Shown in pieces: positions 24,308 through 43,080 of a DNA stretch of 64,000 nt. The notes beneath the pieces were generated by a model. It was not told the origin of the DNA and did no database searches. It worked only from the letters and a program-made list of their open reading frames with translations. The DNA comes from Hyperoplus lanceolatus (Eukaryota > Chordata > Actinopteri > Uranoscopiformes > Ammodytidae), in contig CM049404.1 of the NCBI GenBank assembly GCA_026929865.2, positions 9,497,501 through 9,561,500 of the forward strand, in the 5' to 3' direction. Every line of letters begins with the position of its first letter. Position 1 is the first letter of the stretch. Both the position numbers and the translations under genes were made by a program.

Positions 24308-26104
24308 AACTCACAGCACCCCGAACCACCCAACCCCCCAATAACATACATATACCAAACAGATGCCTATTGTTTTTTAAATAATTTTAGATTTCATATT
24401 ATATCAAGCTAAATAACATGGGCTAATTAAGGCAATAACTCTGAATACAAGCCAAAAGGTGAATTTCCTTTCATATTAAAATGAGCTCATGTTAAAGTTT
24501 TACAAGGACACACAAACACATCACCAAACAAAGGTTGCAGGCATTTTAAAGGGACATATGAGTCAGCTGTTGATGTGCTGTTTTCATCGATACCAGATGT
24601 GTGAGAGCCTCATCACACATATATGATGCTGGCAATGAGCAACACAGTGAATGCACTACAGGGATGGACGTGTATCTTACTGTTTATAACCCCCCCCCCC
24701 CCCCTCCCACACACACAAACCCCACACCCCCTTCATGTTGCCCCACAACGCAAGAACATTTACAGGATACAGGATAATAAATCATTGTGCAAAAAAAATA
24801 AAAAACCCTACCCTAAATTCTCCTAAATGCCTCATTTTGTGTTCCTTTATGTACTCAGAGTGACCCACCTGTAGTTCAACCTGGCATCAAGTACAAGAAC
24901 AGTAAGTAACCAGTGGGCTCAATGTTGGAAAACTCTTACCTTCCCTAACCCTAACCCCACAGGCATCTGCACAGTGGAGCTTTGTTGTTTTCTGCACCAT
25001 ATACGTTTATGGTCGACAGGAACAAATTAGTCTTTTTTTCTTTTTGCAAAGACAATTTACTCATTAATTTGAATATGAAAATGCCTGATTATTTCACAAG
25101 GCATGGTATAATGCTGATCCCACTCAGAATTATATAGACAATTAACTTTTCTAATTCACTAAGGCTGACAAAATGGGTAGAAATCTCCTTTCAGCATCCG
25201 CCACGCATTTATCTCCCTGTATATGTTTGAGGAAGATAACCATGACTTTTCATTGTTGTGAGAGCAGGCTAATAAATGATGCATTAGACAGTCACCTGCT
25301 TGACTTCCCACGTTTCCTTTGTGTGGCCTCAGACGCAGCGTGCCGTTCAGACTTCCTGCGATGCACCTAAAAGCATTTTGCCATTTCCTCTCCGGCAACA
25401 TGGACAATACTTTTACCTTTTGCACAGTCAACCCCAACAAGATCACACAGTAGTCCCTTCCGGATGCTGAGCAGCAGGAGTTCTCTTGTGCTACATGCTA
25501 TCTTGAGTATTTTACAGTAGTGTGTGACCGCGTGCGACAAAGGTCACTGTTAAACACACATTCCCCTCTGTTAAAGTGAAAGAAGCTGCTGCTGATGTTG
25601 AGGTCGGAGTCACTGGTATCAGGAAGGTTCCCTTTGACATTCTCAGGAAATGTGACATGTCATGTGCACACAAATTACAATGAAATTGATGGTTCTAAGG
25701 CTGTCTCCAACAGAGCTCATGCAATATGTAGAGAAGGAAAATCAAGCAAGCAAATATGAGAATCTGAGGCATAAGGACACGACATAGCACAGAAGTTTAA
25801 AAATAGAAATAGGTATAATATTTATTTATGAAATAAAATGTATTGAAATAAAATGTAATGTTGTGGTAGACTGGCATACACTAAGTCATGAGAAAATAAC
25901 AAACTGCACGACGAGATGTTTTGCAGTCATGTAGTCAATGTAGTATATGGTGTTGTGATGGTTAATCAGCTTGTAGAAAAGTAGTAATAAAGATTAAAGT
26001 GATATAGAGATAAAGTGACATTCTGAGTTTTTCTCGGTTAGCTTATTATACTGTATCAATAAAGGTTAAAAAAAGAATAAAATTTTACCCGCATACAAAC
26101 CTAC
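24308..26104. other. Intergenic, no gene recognised
   Basis: Includes a poly-C run at about 24690-24706. Other sequence shows no supported feature. Confidence 0.45.
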
Positions 26105-26118
26105 AAACATACAAATGT

Positions 26119-26289
26119 TGGGGGCGCCTTTAGCTCAGTTGGTAAGGCGTCCCCCTCCCGGCCGGGCCCAGCAGCAGACCCGGGTTCGATTCCCGCCCGT
26201 GGTCGTTCTCTGCATGTCACTCCCCTCTCTGTCCCATTTCACCTCTGTCTCTCTGCACTATCAAATAAAGCATAAAATATCTTTAAAAA
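26119..26289 (+). mobile_element. Full-length tRNA-derived SINE (14-bp TSD)
   Basis: It has an A box (TTAGCTCAGTTGGTAAGG), a B box (GGGTTCGATTCCC), then the body TCTGCATGTCACTCCCCTCT common to teleost SINEs, and an AATAAAG...AAAAAA tail. AAACATACAAATGT flanks it exactly (26105-26118, 26290-26303). Confidence 0.92.
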
Positions 26290-26426
26290 AAACATACAAA
26301 TGTACAGACAAATTCTAACTTCTGGTATAAATCCAGATATTATTCTGAAACAAACAAATAAAGATAATAGCTTTGTATTATTGCCCTAAACTGTATCATC
26401 TCAATAATATAGCCTACATATGTTTA

Positions 26427-27667
26427 CAGTTTTTCTCAGTTGCTTTGGTGCTTTTCTCAGATCAGAATGAAAATTCTCATAACTATTAGTTCAACCTCCG
26501 CAACATTTAGTCATTTTAGCACATCATATTAGCAATGTATCCTTCCTCTGAACAAATTGCAAATGCTTTTGGACATGTATCAGTTGCTTTCATACAATTC
26601 TCTGCTGTTTTATAACATTGTCATTTGCTTATGTCATGTCAGTCAAAATGAACTATACTTATGGATGCTGAATAGTCGTTCCCAATAAAACTAATAGTCT
26701 TCATTTCATTGCTTGAGTCATTACATACAAAATTGTTGAACTAGTTATCAAATTCTGTCAAGCAAATTTTATACCTTTCTTTATATTTTTTTCCTGGAAA
26801 TGTCTCCTAAATTGAATCAGATGGACTTCAGCTTTCACTCACGAGGAGGGGTGTGAAGTATTAGCTGTACTTTCCTCGCTGCATTGCAAGGGCTAATATC
26901 CATTGTGATGTAGATGAAAATATGTGGCCAGACAGACAGGAACGTCTGGATGTGCCAGAATGATTTACCTATATATGTTCAGTTACAATATGTCCTGTTA
27001 TATTGTTCACATTTGTGCACAGCTCTACCAAAAGGGTGTTTTGTTAAGTTTTTTCTAAATAAGTGACTGAAGTGTATTTTTCTTTTGCACAATGCTGTAG
27101 AATTGCAAAGAGCATATACAGTAAAAATGTGAAACATACGTATTCAGTGTCTTGTACTCACTGGCTCAGTTGGTAGAGCGGGTCAGCTGATGATCAAAGG
27201 GTTGGAGGTTCGATCCCCGCCCTGCCACCTGTGTCATGGTTGTTGTGTCCTTGGGCAAGACACTTCACCCACCTTGCCTTGTGTGAATGTCGATAGTTAG
27301 CCTGCTATCGGTGTATGAATGTGTGTGTGAATGGTAACGTGTGAAAGGAAAACAGGTCTCCCTTGCAAAAGAGTATTCGGTCTCAATGGGATTTACCTGT
27401 ATAAATAAAGGTTAGAAAGAAAGCCATTTGACTATCTTGTTCATAAATGATGGTGTCAAGACTTCTCATTTTGATGACACTGGCAGATTCATTGACATGA
27501 ATACTTGCTTTTGAGGAATAGACTATCCATTTTGAGCAAGTGATGTACTTTTGCAGGTTATCCACTAGGTTTTGCAGTTTGCACTAATTGTTTTGAGAAA
27601 TGCACTAACTGCTGTGCAAATGTTAATAGTGATGTGAGAAAAGCACCAAAGCGACTGAGAACAACTG
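26427..27667 (+). mobile_element. Tc1/mariner-like element, copy 2 (defective, with nested SINE)
   Basis: Near-perfect terminal inverted repeats of about 35 bp (starting CAGTTTTTCTCAGTTGC; right end ...GACTGAGAACAACTG) flanked by TA (26425-26426, 27668-27669). The plus strand at 26870-26962 reads F-P-R-C-I-A-R-A-N-I-H-C-D-V-D-E-N-M-W-P, then ...ERLDVPE and stop, the transposase tail seen in copy 1. Upstream coding sequence is gone. A SINE replaces about 150 bp relative to copy 1. Confidence 0.88.
27161..27416 (+). mobile_element. tRNA-derived SINE nested in mariner-like copy 2 (V-SINE-like)
   Basis: The head TGGCTCAGTTGGTAGAGCG and B box GGTTCGATCCC are followed by the core CTTGGGCAAGACACTTCACC, a hallmark of V-SINE-type central domains, and a tail TATAAATAAAGGTTAGAA. 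No clear target duplication. Confidence 0.82.
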
Positions 27668-27669
27668 TA

Positions 27670-28379
27670 ATATGTACAGTACGCTACTATTAATGGTCTC
27701 ACCCCTGTCAAGCTTTTCTACCTTTTCTTATCTCTTTCAGCTTCTTAAATTATATTGTGGAAATGGCTGTGTTAATTTTGGCCTCTGTTATGCCATCAGA
27801 AAGCTTTTTATTGGCTCTATTTCCTGATATTCTGCATATTTTGATTGCTCCGTCCTTCTTCCTCTCCTCTTGCTCTCCTCTCATGTTATTCATTTGTTTT
27901 GGATGGTATTAGTTCTGATTAGCGTTGTCTTGTGCGATTATCTTTCAGTGTTATTACCCTTTCAGTGAAAAGGGCATGTGCTTTGTGTCTGTTTTATGTG
28001 GGCAGAGATGTCACACTTTTTATCTCAAGGAAAGTGTTGATATATGAAACGTCCACATCTCTTCTGTTCCTTCTTTTATTTAGCTGTTCTTGGCTGTGTG
28101 TGTGTTGTGTGATTCCCTTCCTCAGAAACAGCAGGGGTGCAGTCGCCTTGTTTGATAAATGTGCTCTAGAGAAACTCTCTCTACTGTCACCTACCTCTAC
28201 CTTCTCTTCCACCAGTTGTTAGCCAATTCATCAAATCCAAAGGGTGTGCAGAATCACAATGGTAAGGTGATGACATATTCATTCTCTTCACCATCCGTTT
28301 GGTGTGGACTGTAACCTGTGAGGAAGCCACGTGATTCACACCACTGGTCCCCTCCTGTGTGACGTGTTGTGGAGTCAGA
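27670..28379. other. Intergenic, no gene recognised
   Basis: T- and C-rich in part; the short frames have no domain I recognise. Confidence 0.45.
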
Positions 28380-29566
28380 AGCCCCTTTTACACAGAGATT
28401 GCGGCATATCGACGGAACAACATCACTCCAATATGCCGGCTTTGCTTGCTTCTGTGTTATTTACACAGAACCAAGCAACGCCGGCCTGCTGGCGCATCAG
28501 CAGCTCCTTTTACACAGCGTTCCGGAATGAAAGAGGTGCTTGTAAACAGTGTCAGGTGTGACGTAAACATTTAGCGCCGCGCCGGTCAGCTGCTTTACAA
28601 CAACAACACTGGCTGGTGAATTGAGAGCAGAAGTGCTGGAGCTTGCAGTAAGAGGGCCGTATTGACAGACCGCTGTCAAGGGTATAATGACCGTTGCTAA
28701 GGATCTACGTCATAGTTTTGATGGATAGACGTCTACAAACAGGGCTACTACTCGTTCAGAAAACAATGTAATACTTTTTCAACATGACTTTGCATGTATC
28801 AGGAGAGCAGGGAACACAGGAGTCATGGTTAATGTTGACAGGAATCCAGTCAAGACGACGTGAGTACGTTTGGCCGCATATTGACAGTTAGACAGTAACT
28901 TCAGGCTGCAGCCCGCAATGTAAATGTTCCGCAGTAATTTTCTCCATGAATTGTGTTATTTATGTTGGGGGATAATGCTCTGTTAGCTAGATGGAGCTCT
29001 TGTTAAACATATTGGCCGATTATAATTATTATTTGTAGAGTGTGCGAGTCTTGAGTTGTGTTTGCAAAACAGTAGCTCTGTGGCCCTTTCGCTATACTTT
29101 ATCCCTTACGTAGCCTAGCCTAGCTTTCCCATTGTACAACTTCTCCTGGGCAGAAATAGACTCATACTCTCTGCAAAATGAAGCGCAGGGGTTTGGATTG
29201 AGCAGCAGACCTTATGATCAGATAGATTATACGCCGTTCCTTTTATTTGGTGATTTTTACGGGACATCAGGCCGCCGTGATTAATGTTAAACACACGTCC
29301 TTCAACTGCTAACATGGTCGCATGTTTAGAACGTAGGCTATGGAACGTCAAACGCCCCCCTGTTCCGCAACAACAAGCTGGAGCATTTAAACAGAGAGGC
29401 GGAACTGATTGTGTCGGGAATCTTACTACCCCCCGAGGTAGTAAAATTCCCGGAACAATCTCTCGCACCTTTCTTCCCTCGTTCCGCAACTGTCGCATTT
29501 AAACAGCAGGGCGGAGGGCCGAAAGGCCGGCATATTCCCGGCTTTCACTGGCTGTGTAAAAGGGGC

Positions 29567-29567
<1 letters not shown>
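28380..29567. mobile_element. 1.19-kb inverted-repeat DNA transposon, non-autonomous
   Basis: The left end AGCCCCTTTTACACAG is the exact reverse complement of the right end CTGTGTAAAAGGGGCT. Subterminal variants recur inside (TTTACACAG, TTTAAACAG next to GGCGGA, and GCCGGCATATTCCCGGC). No transposase is visible. The flanks share only AGA, so the superfamily is open. Confidence 0.78.

Positions 29568-29597
<30 letters not shown>
29568..29597. repeat. (GA)n microsatellite
   Basis: A pure GA run abutting the end of the inverted-repeat element. Confidence 0.9.
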
Positions 29598-32103
<2,506 letters not shown>

Positions 32104-32107
32104 TTAA

Positions 32108-32715
32108 AGAGGACCTATGATGCTTTTTGACTTTTATGACCTATAAACGTTGTTATGATGATTTATAGTCATGCTTAACCATACTAAATGATCAAATAAT
32201 GACTTACATGCATTTCGACGTATTCCCTGCTGACCGTCTGGGGTGTCTGCAGAGCACTAGACACTATTCTAGCCAGTCGAGAAGTCACGTGTTCAAAGCG
32301 GTTTGAGGCTTTATAACTTCGTGACGTCGCATGTAACTTGGTGTTGTCACCACGCGGATGTTTCCATGTATAGTAATGCTGTCACTTCCCTGTTCGCGTC
32401 TGCCTCGCGCCCTTATAGGTCCATGCTCGCGCTTCCCGCCACTGAAAGTGTTCCGGAAGGAAGGTAACCAATCACAACGGAGTAGGGTTTGCAGGAGGGG
32501 GGGGGGAGCGGAGATGGCCGAAGCACAGGCGGAGGGAGCGGAGATGGCCGAAGCACACACACTCAAGTGTTGACAGGACGTGCTGGATCGCCAAAATAAG
32601 AGAAAGAGCTTCCCGAAAATCTACATAGTTTTTTGTGATGTGATTCGTGTCAGGTTGCTCTATAGCAGTGTAAAACAAGAAATTAAGACCAGAAAAGTAG
32701 TATAATAGGTCCTCT
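32108..32715. mobile_element. 608-bp MITE with TTAA target duplication (Kolobok/piggyBac type)
   Basis: The ends AGAGGACCTATGATGC and GTATAATAGGTCCTCT are inverted repeats, flanked by TTAA (32104-32107, 32716-32719). It contains tandem GGAGCGGAGATGGCCGAAGC units (32506-32557) and no transposase. Confidence 0.85.
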
Positions 32716-33223
32716 TTAAATGCTCCACCAACTAATATCTCACCCATATGCTGTGGTCTTAGTGTGTGGAAAATCACTCCACCTTCGATAACATAAACAC
32801 AAAACACAAACACATCAAATATAGGCACCCATCTGTAGTTGTTAGGGGGCTATCTCCTCTCAAGCTGACTTCCGAGTGGCCTCAGAGACCCGTATCACCT
32901 TCAACTCATGGATCCTACTACAGAAGAAAACTCAAGACAAAAAAGACACCGATTAACAAGCATCTCCATATCGCATCCAGGCAGTTCTACCTCAGCAGTG
33001 TTGGCCTTCAGGTTGCCGTGGTAACGCCGAGCGTAGGGATGTGGTTGTTATGAGGGTCTCTGAGTCAGAAGCTAAAGTGAATGTCCCTGAAACTTGTGAA
33101 AGATATTCATCCTGGAGCAGAACGGGCAAAAACAATACAGCCAGGACTCGGCTCCGACACAACACAAGAAACCTCTGCAGGCGAACAGAGGAGATGAGCC
33201 ATGGCAAGGTCAGAGGCACACGC

Positions 33224-33242
33224 GCATGCACGTACGCACGCA

Positions 33243-33332
<90 letters not shown>
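33224..33332. repeat. (CACG)n-(CA)n compound microsatellite
   Basis: CACG tetramers followed by about 72 bases of CA, the same architecture as 18891-19000. Confidence 0.97.
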
Positions 33333-33337
<5 letters not shown>

Positions 33338-35577
33338 CAGCTGTACCATGAGTGGAAATGGACAATGCATATCCACCTCCCCTTGATCACGACGTGTCTC
33401 TGCGCGCGCGTGCTCGCACACACAGACACACACGATCACCTCTTCGTATGCGGTTTCAATATGATTCCCTTTCAGTCTGACACCTAGGATATGATATATT
33501 GAATTGATAACATTGTAATGCTAGTCCAAATGTTAATGCTAAAAGTATTTTAATGCAACCTCCAGAACTTTGCCATGACCAGGTAAGAGCCCAGACTGTG
33601 CTTTTCTATTGTGGAAGTGTCCTTGGGAGATACTGGACATCACCATCCATGTTAGACTCATACTGCTTTTGAATGCTTTTATCTCAGTTCACTGACTACC
33701 CTGACTGCTTTACAGTATCTGACAAGTTTCATTTACATGATGTTATTCCAGCTCAGCCACAAGAGGTCAGGAGTGTATATGCTTTTCAAGTGCCCAAAGT
33801 GTGTTACTGTAAGCTCATTACAGAGATGCCTTACATAATGTGTTATGATCATAAAAGATGACTGTAGTTAGATAGATACATGTAAACTGAAGTGACATGT
33901 ACTCAGAATATGGATTTTTTTATTCTATTTTATATTACTGTATATCATTTTACATTTGCATCTGTCAGGAGAGCAAACAGCCAGAATGAAGATGACATTG
34001 TATAGTGAGCAATCACTTTCCTTATGAACAGAAGCTGAACCGATCTTTCATTTGAGGTACTTGTAATAAACTTGAGCATTTCCTTTTAATGCTACTTCAC
34101 AATACATAGGAAAATATATATTTTTTTACTTAACTACATTTGTTTCACAGTTAAAGTTACTAATAACTGGACGATCCAAGACTTAATGTTGCAAGAAGAG
34201 TTTAAAAATATTAAACAAGCCAACAATATACAATAGACCAACATGCAGCTGTAAAAGGTTCTTATATTAACATATCACCCACATGGGGCATTTTTGGCAT
34301 GAAGTTATTTTACTTCTATTTACTGACAATACTAGCGGAATTTTACCTAAGTATCATTTTTAATTCAGGCCTTTAATTTGGAATATTCGTCCTGTGTTGT
34401 ATTGCAACAACACTTTAAAACCGAAACCGAAACCACAACAACCAAAAGTAAACAAATGAAACCGAACAAAGTGAGTGTGAGTTACCCAGCGCTGCACTGT
34501 CCCACAGATTAAAGGTATGTAAAAATCATTCGTTTCAGTTTTTCTTTTGTTTTATTTGAGTTATGTAACCTAACAGGTAGTTCTGGAAAAAGTATTACTT
34601 ATTCATCCCCCCTCTCCTCTTCTTTCTTCCTTGCCAGGAATCTGCCCTCTGCTCATATTAATGTATTGACAACTGTCAACCAATCAATAAGACAAGTGAC
34701 ATCATGTGACTCTGACGCTGCTAAGACTTTTACAACCTAATACGGCAACATTGGCTTCACATGGTCATGATGCTAAAGGTAAAAAGAAAGAGACATAAAG
34801 TTAACCCTTGGTTGCCCATACAGTAGGCGTGAATATGAACGTGTCTGAATGTGTCAGAGCAGAGCCTGCAAATAAGTTCAAAAGGCTGAACTGTTCTTCA
34901 GGTCCACCATTGTTCATCCTTTATGACAGTCGATGTTTCAGCTTTTTCCTACCCCAATATATGGATATGCATAATGTCATGTCATCAAGTGCATCCAAAA
35001 GCTATGCATGCTAATTTCTCCCTTTAATATGCAGGGTTAAACCAACTCAAAACACACAGTTTTCCTCCTCACTGGTGGACATGTGTGTACATATACACAA
35101 ATATGTAACTAATGTTACAGAGTTACTGCTGTAAATTGAAATACTGACTTGTTTTTGAAAACATTGTTCTCCTCTGGAAAACTGAAGGCTTTTATCTTTC
35201 CTCCTCTGTAACTCTCTTTATGTGTGAGTGAGTCAGTCTTTCTTCACTGGCATTCATCTCACTGTCCCTTCAATTGTCAAAATGATATCAATGCATATTT
35301 TGACTTTATGTCAGCGTTATTTTTCATTGCCAGATTTTCCAAATGGTCTTGGGTTATCACAAGTCAAGAATTCCATAAATTCTAACTTTTAAAAGAAAAT
35401 AGTTTATGCAAATATACATAGGCCTACTTTTTGGTCTACTTTTCAAAGAGACAAACAATCCTTCCTCCGCTGTGCCTCTCTTATTTATTAGGTTTATGAT
35501 CTGACAAGCTGTGGTTTGGTCTGGCTGTGCGAGTCTATTATCTGACTTATTGAAGCAGCCCGTTACTTGACCTCCTG
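33333..35577. other. Intergenic, no gene recognised
   Basis: AT-rich, with a small GAAACC repeat near 34420-34433. No coding exon supported. Confidence 0.45.
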
Positions 35578-35581
35578 TCAC

Positions 35582-36780
35582 AATTTTTTTTTTTTTTTTC
35601 CTACCCCTCCCCCCCCCCTCCTCCCTCTATTACTCCCCTCCACCCCACCTCCCCCATCATTACCCCACATATATATACATCCCTCATCCCCAATTTCTTT
35701 TTATCCACTTTTCCCCCTATTTTTTCCCACCCTTTTATTTTGATTATCCCTCTCCTCCCCTCTATTTCCTCTCCACCTGAGTACTACGAATTATCGAGTT
35801 GTTGGTCTGTTAACAGAGTTTTCATACAAGTCTCTCTTTCACCTTAATCACTGTACAACCACTCTAACAGTTTTGTTCCAAGTTTACTTAAATTCCTCTT
35901 AACGCTTTAAACTACACATTTAAATCCCGACCACCTGATATATTGTCTGACATACTTCTCACTGAGTAAACTAGTTAAACATAAACTTATTGATCAGTAA
36001 GTTAATACAAACATGACATATTACTATTAGATGAATGTAAATCCTGTTTTCACACATACATTATTGATCAAAAATTAAATATACTATGTATCACACCACT
36101 CTATCTCTCACCTCAAATGATTTTACCTGCATCTACACACCTCTCTTAACTTCTATAAAATCACCTTAACATTATTTCACTTCTTCTTTCTTTTCATCAT
36201 AGATTAAGTTGTCTGAAGGTATTCCATTACATCTCAACTCAGTTAACTTCTCACAGTAGATTCATATTTTCCGAAAATACAACTACTACATTTTTATCTA
36301 AGTATTTATTTTAATTATTTATACGATCAAATAAAGCTATTACCTAAATCAAAATCAAAATTTATTAATTTTATGTCCCAAACTAATGATTTTCCATATA
36401 CTTTATTCATTGGGGAAGTGTCAGACTTAAATCAGATTATTAAGTGTAGATTATCAACTACTAAATTTACTGTTTAAATCCGAGTTCAACCTTTAATTCT
36501 TTATAATAATTTATTTTACAGATCTCTCACTCGAAACATCTGTAAAAATTAACACAAACCCAATTTTCTAAACATTCCACTCTCTCCTTATTTAAGAGTT
36601 TTTCCTCTCTGTTTTCTCTGTCTGTGATCATTCAGACGACAACTCTTCCTCTTGATAACCACACTCCCCAATCATCCGTTATTATACAAGACATCCACTG
36701 TCGACATCAGACCACCCCCCTCTCATGGGGACGCGCACAGACTAAGAAACCCTTGTTCAACATAAGTGATACCTTTGAAG
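35582..36780. other. Strongly G-depleted, pyrimidine-skewed block
   Basis: After a T17 run and C-rich stretches, about 1.2 kb has very few G on the plus strand while A, C and T are common; the skew fades near 36720-36780. TATTTAAG lies near 36590. There is no open frame. The edges carry short inverted GTCACA/TGTGAC (35578, 36792). It may be an unrecognised transposon or a skewed transcription unit. Confidence 0.6.
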
Positions 36781-36799
36781 TATAAGGTATGTGTGACCA

Positions 36800-38426
36800 G
36801 ATCCTAGTTGAACCCCTCTTTGATTTCATATTTGTGCAACGACGTTTTTCGTTATTGTCCATTTACAATCCTGACACCTCCTCCATCTTTTTTTCTGATG
36901 AAGGAAGCCTTGTAGGTGTCCTTGTCTCTCTTCCTGCCCCCCCCTTCTTATTGTCCCACTGTGAGGCGTTGCCTTGATGTGTCCTCATAGATAAAGGTGC
37001 TGAGCTGTGGAGTGTGACTGCACCTCCTCCAAAAGGCAGACAAAGACCAACCCCTCGTTAAGCCCACATTTGATTGGACCAAATAACACAAAGTGAAGCA
37101 TGTCAGACGATATTCAATCAGCTGTCGTATTGACCATGAAGTTCTGAATGTTTTAACCTTATATGTACAATCACCAAATCACATTTGCTGTTAACTGACG
37201 GAGTTTACGGCAAGACTTTGAGAGGTTTTTGCTCTTTTCCCCCCTCGGATTGAGTCAGATATCGATGCATTTACCAGTTTTGAACAAAGTGGATGATTGT
37301 TAGAATATTGCTATTATAAAAATTAGTCCACTGCTGAATGGTTTAGGTAAATACCATCCAACAAGCAATGCCACCAGTTCAGTTCTGGCTGAATACCTTT
37401 GGTGCAAAGCTACTGTTCATACTATCGCTGCTCACTAATGTAATAAATATACCTTTTAATCTGTAAACTGTGAAAGTGGTCACAGGTGACTGAGAAATGA
37501 CAAAGTACAGTATGCAGTGCCATGCAAAGTGAGGTCCATGGTTAGATTCCTGCTGCATGCATTGCAGAGGCCTAAGCCTCAGCAAATTCCCCTTTTGATT
37601 AGAGCCCCCAATAAAGCTTCACTGGCCACTGAGCTGTGACAATACACAGTCGGCTATCTAAGCCCAGCCAGCCTGGTATGCAGGGCGATGCATGCCACAA
37701 TGGGATGGCATCAAATAAAAGCAGGACTTGTTTTCGTCTGTCCGTATGGGAGTTTTAGCTCTGCAAGCAAAAGGGAAAGGCTCTCGGGTTCAGTTCTAAC
37801 AACTTTTGACCCATGTGGGTTACAGTAAAAGCCAGGACTCCTGTCACAGTAAGACACACAATGAACAGAAGCATTTGACAATATTGCAAGATAAGATACA
37901 AGATATAAGAGAAAACTAAACTCCTGTTTATAATGAGCTTATGGGTTTTGTATTTATCCCCATCCGCCATGACAAAATAACTAACAAAACCCATGTACAT
38001 ATACCCATGTTACCATATACAGTAGGCTACTGTCTCCGCCTGAGTGACATGTCCAGTGTTTGCTACTTGTGACACAACCCGACCGATGTACCGATTTGCT
38101 GCTTTGAAAGTTAAGAAGCCAATTTGGGTGTGGTCAGAAGTGTAGGCTACTCTATTGGACCTGTAACCACACCCAACAGTGATGTCATGAGGACATGAAG
38201 TACACCTGTATGTTAGTGGCTGAATCCAAATGTCCATACATCACCACAGACAAAATCAAAAAACAAATTAGAACTTATTGTTAATGTACAAACATTGCTT
38301 TATTTAAACATGAATGAAAATTCAACAGCATCATGATGCAGAAATATGTAGACGTAAAGAGGTATTCAAAATGTATTTTATGAGTGTTGTCATTTGAATT
38401 CAGCCACTGCAGCAGGGGGGGGGGAG
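36800..38426. other. Intergenic, no gene recognised
   Basis: No supported feature. Confidence 0.45.
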
Positions 38427-38430
38427 TTAA

Positions 38431-38505
38431 ACCTGCAGTGTGTAGAATTTTGGGTTTTATTTCCTAGCAGACTTTCTTGATGATGTCATATTACACACTG
38501 CACCT
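38431..38505. mobile_element. 75-bp MITE with TTAA target duplication
   Basis: The ends ACCTGCAGTGTGTAG and TTACACACTGCACCT are inverted repeats flanked by TTAA (38427-38430, 38506-38509). Confidence 0.75.
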
Positions 38506-39399
38506 TTAAACCAGTAGAGTTCAGAAAAAACAACATAGTAAAATACTTTATGTGTAAATTACTTTTTTATCTACATAAAGCTAGATTGGTGAACATGGGG
38601 GGTTCAATAGTAGTCCGAAATACACTTACTGCCAATCTGAGCCTGTCACATATCTAATCATAAACTGTAAGTGCTGGACCTTTTCTTATTTCATAAATTT
38701 CAAAATATGTGCAAAGATACAACGACCCCTTTTTGTTAAAATTTGCTCATGCAAAAAACATGTATTAATAAAGTACTGATAAATAGACAAACTTGTCTTG
38801 ACTTAGAATATATATAATTAGGCTATCTATAGGCTTAAATAAGACTAACAAAAATCCAAACAAAACATGATATAATATAGGCCGATCACAGTGCAGTATG
38901 ATATAGTTTAGATACAAAAAAATACTAAGTGATCCATAGCAGCCTATATTGTACTTCTTAAGCCATATTGCTCGGAATATGATTTATAGTAGCATAATTT
39001 ATAATCATATCCATATAGGCTACAAAGACTATACAACGTGGGCATCACTTTGCCAATAAAATAGAAACAGTATAAAAAACAGAATAACGAAATGTGAAAA
39101 TAACTACTGTCACAGTTGCCTGTATAAAGCGATGACGCTCTCTACGTGGGCCATGTCGCGCTCCGTCCATGCCTGTGCACACGTGCTTGGTCTATCCTTG
39201 CACGGGGCGGAACAGCACCAGCACGGATGGAGGAATCCGTACCTTTGGAGTTGGAGTCTGGGCCGGCCCAGCTTTTTGTTTAATATCAAAATGTATATTA
39301 TTTATGGACTGGACCTTTATCGTGACTATGTTTGAAAATCAAAACAAACATCCATACTCTGTAGCCTATAGCCTATCCCTTTCTCATCCCATCGCAGCG

Positions 39400-43002
<3,603 letters not shown>

Positions 43003-43080
43003 CAGCCCACAGCTTCTCAAAACCTCCACCTTTTGTCTTTTAACCTAACCAGTCAAAGAAGGGACACCTTTCCTTTCCAG
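43003..43080 (+). other. stk35: stk35 3' UTR up to a strong splice donor
   Basis: 78 nt after the stop the sequence CCAG/GTAAGC (donor at 43081) is a near-consensus 5' splice site. If used, the rest of the 3' UTR is spliced from a distant exon. Confidence 0.45.

Noticed and set aside
27161-27240. A tRNA gene
   Set aside because: The tRNA-like head runs straight into a V-SINE-type core and tail.
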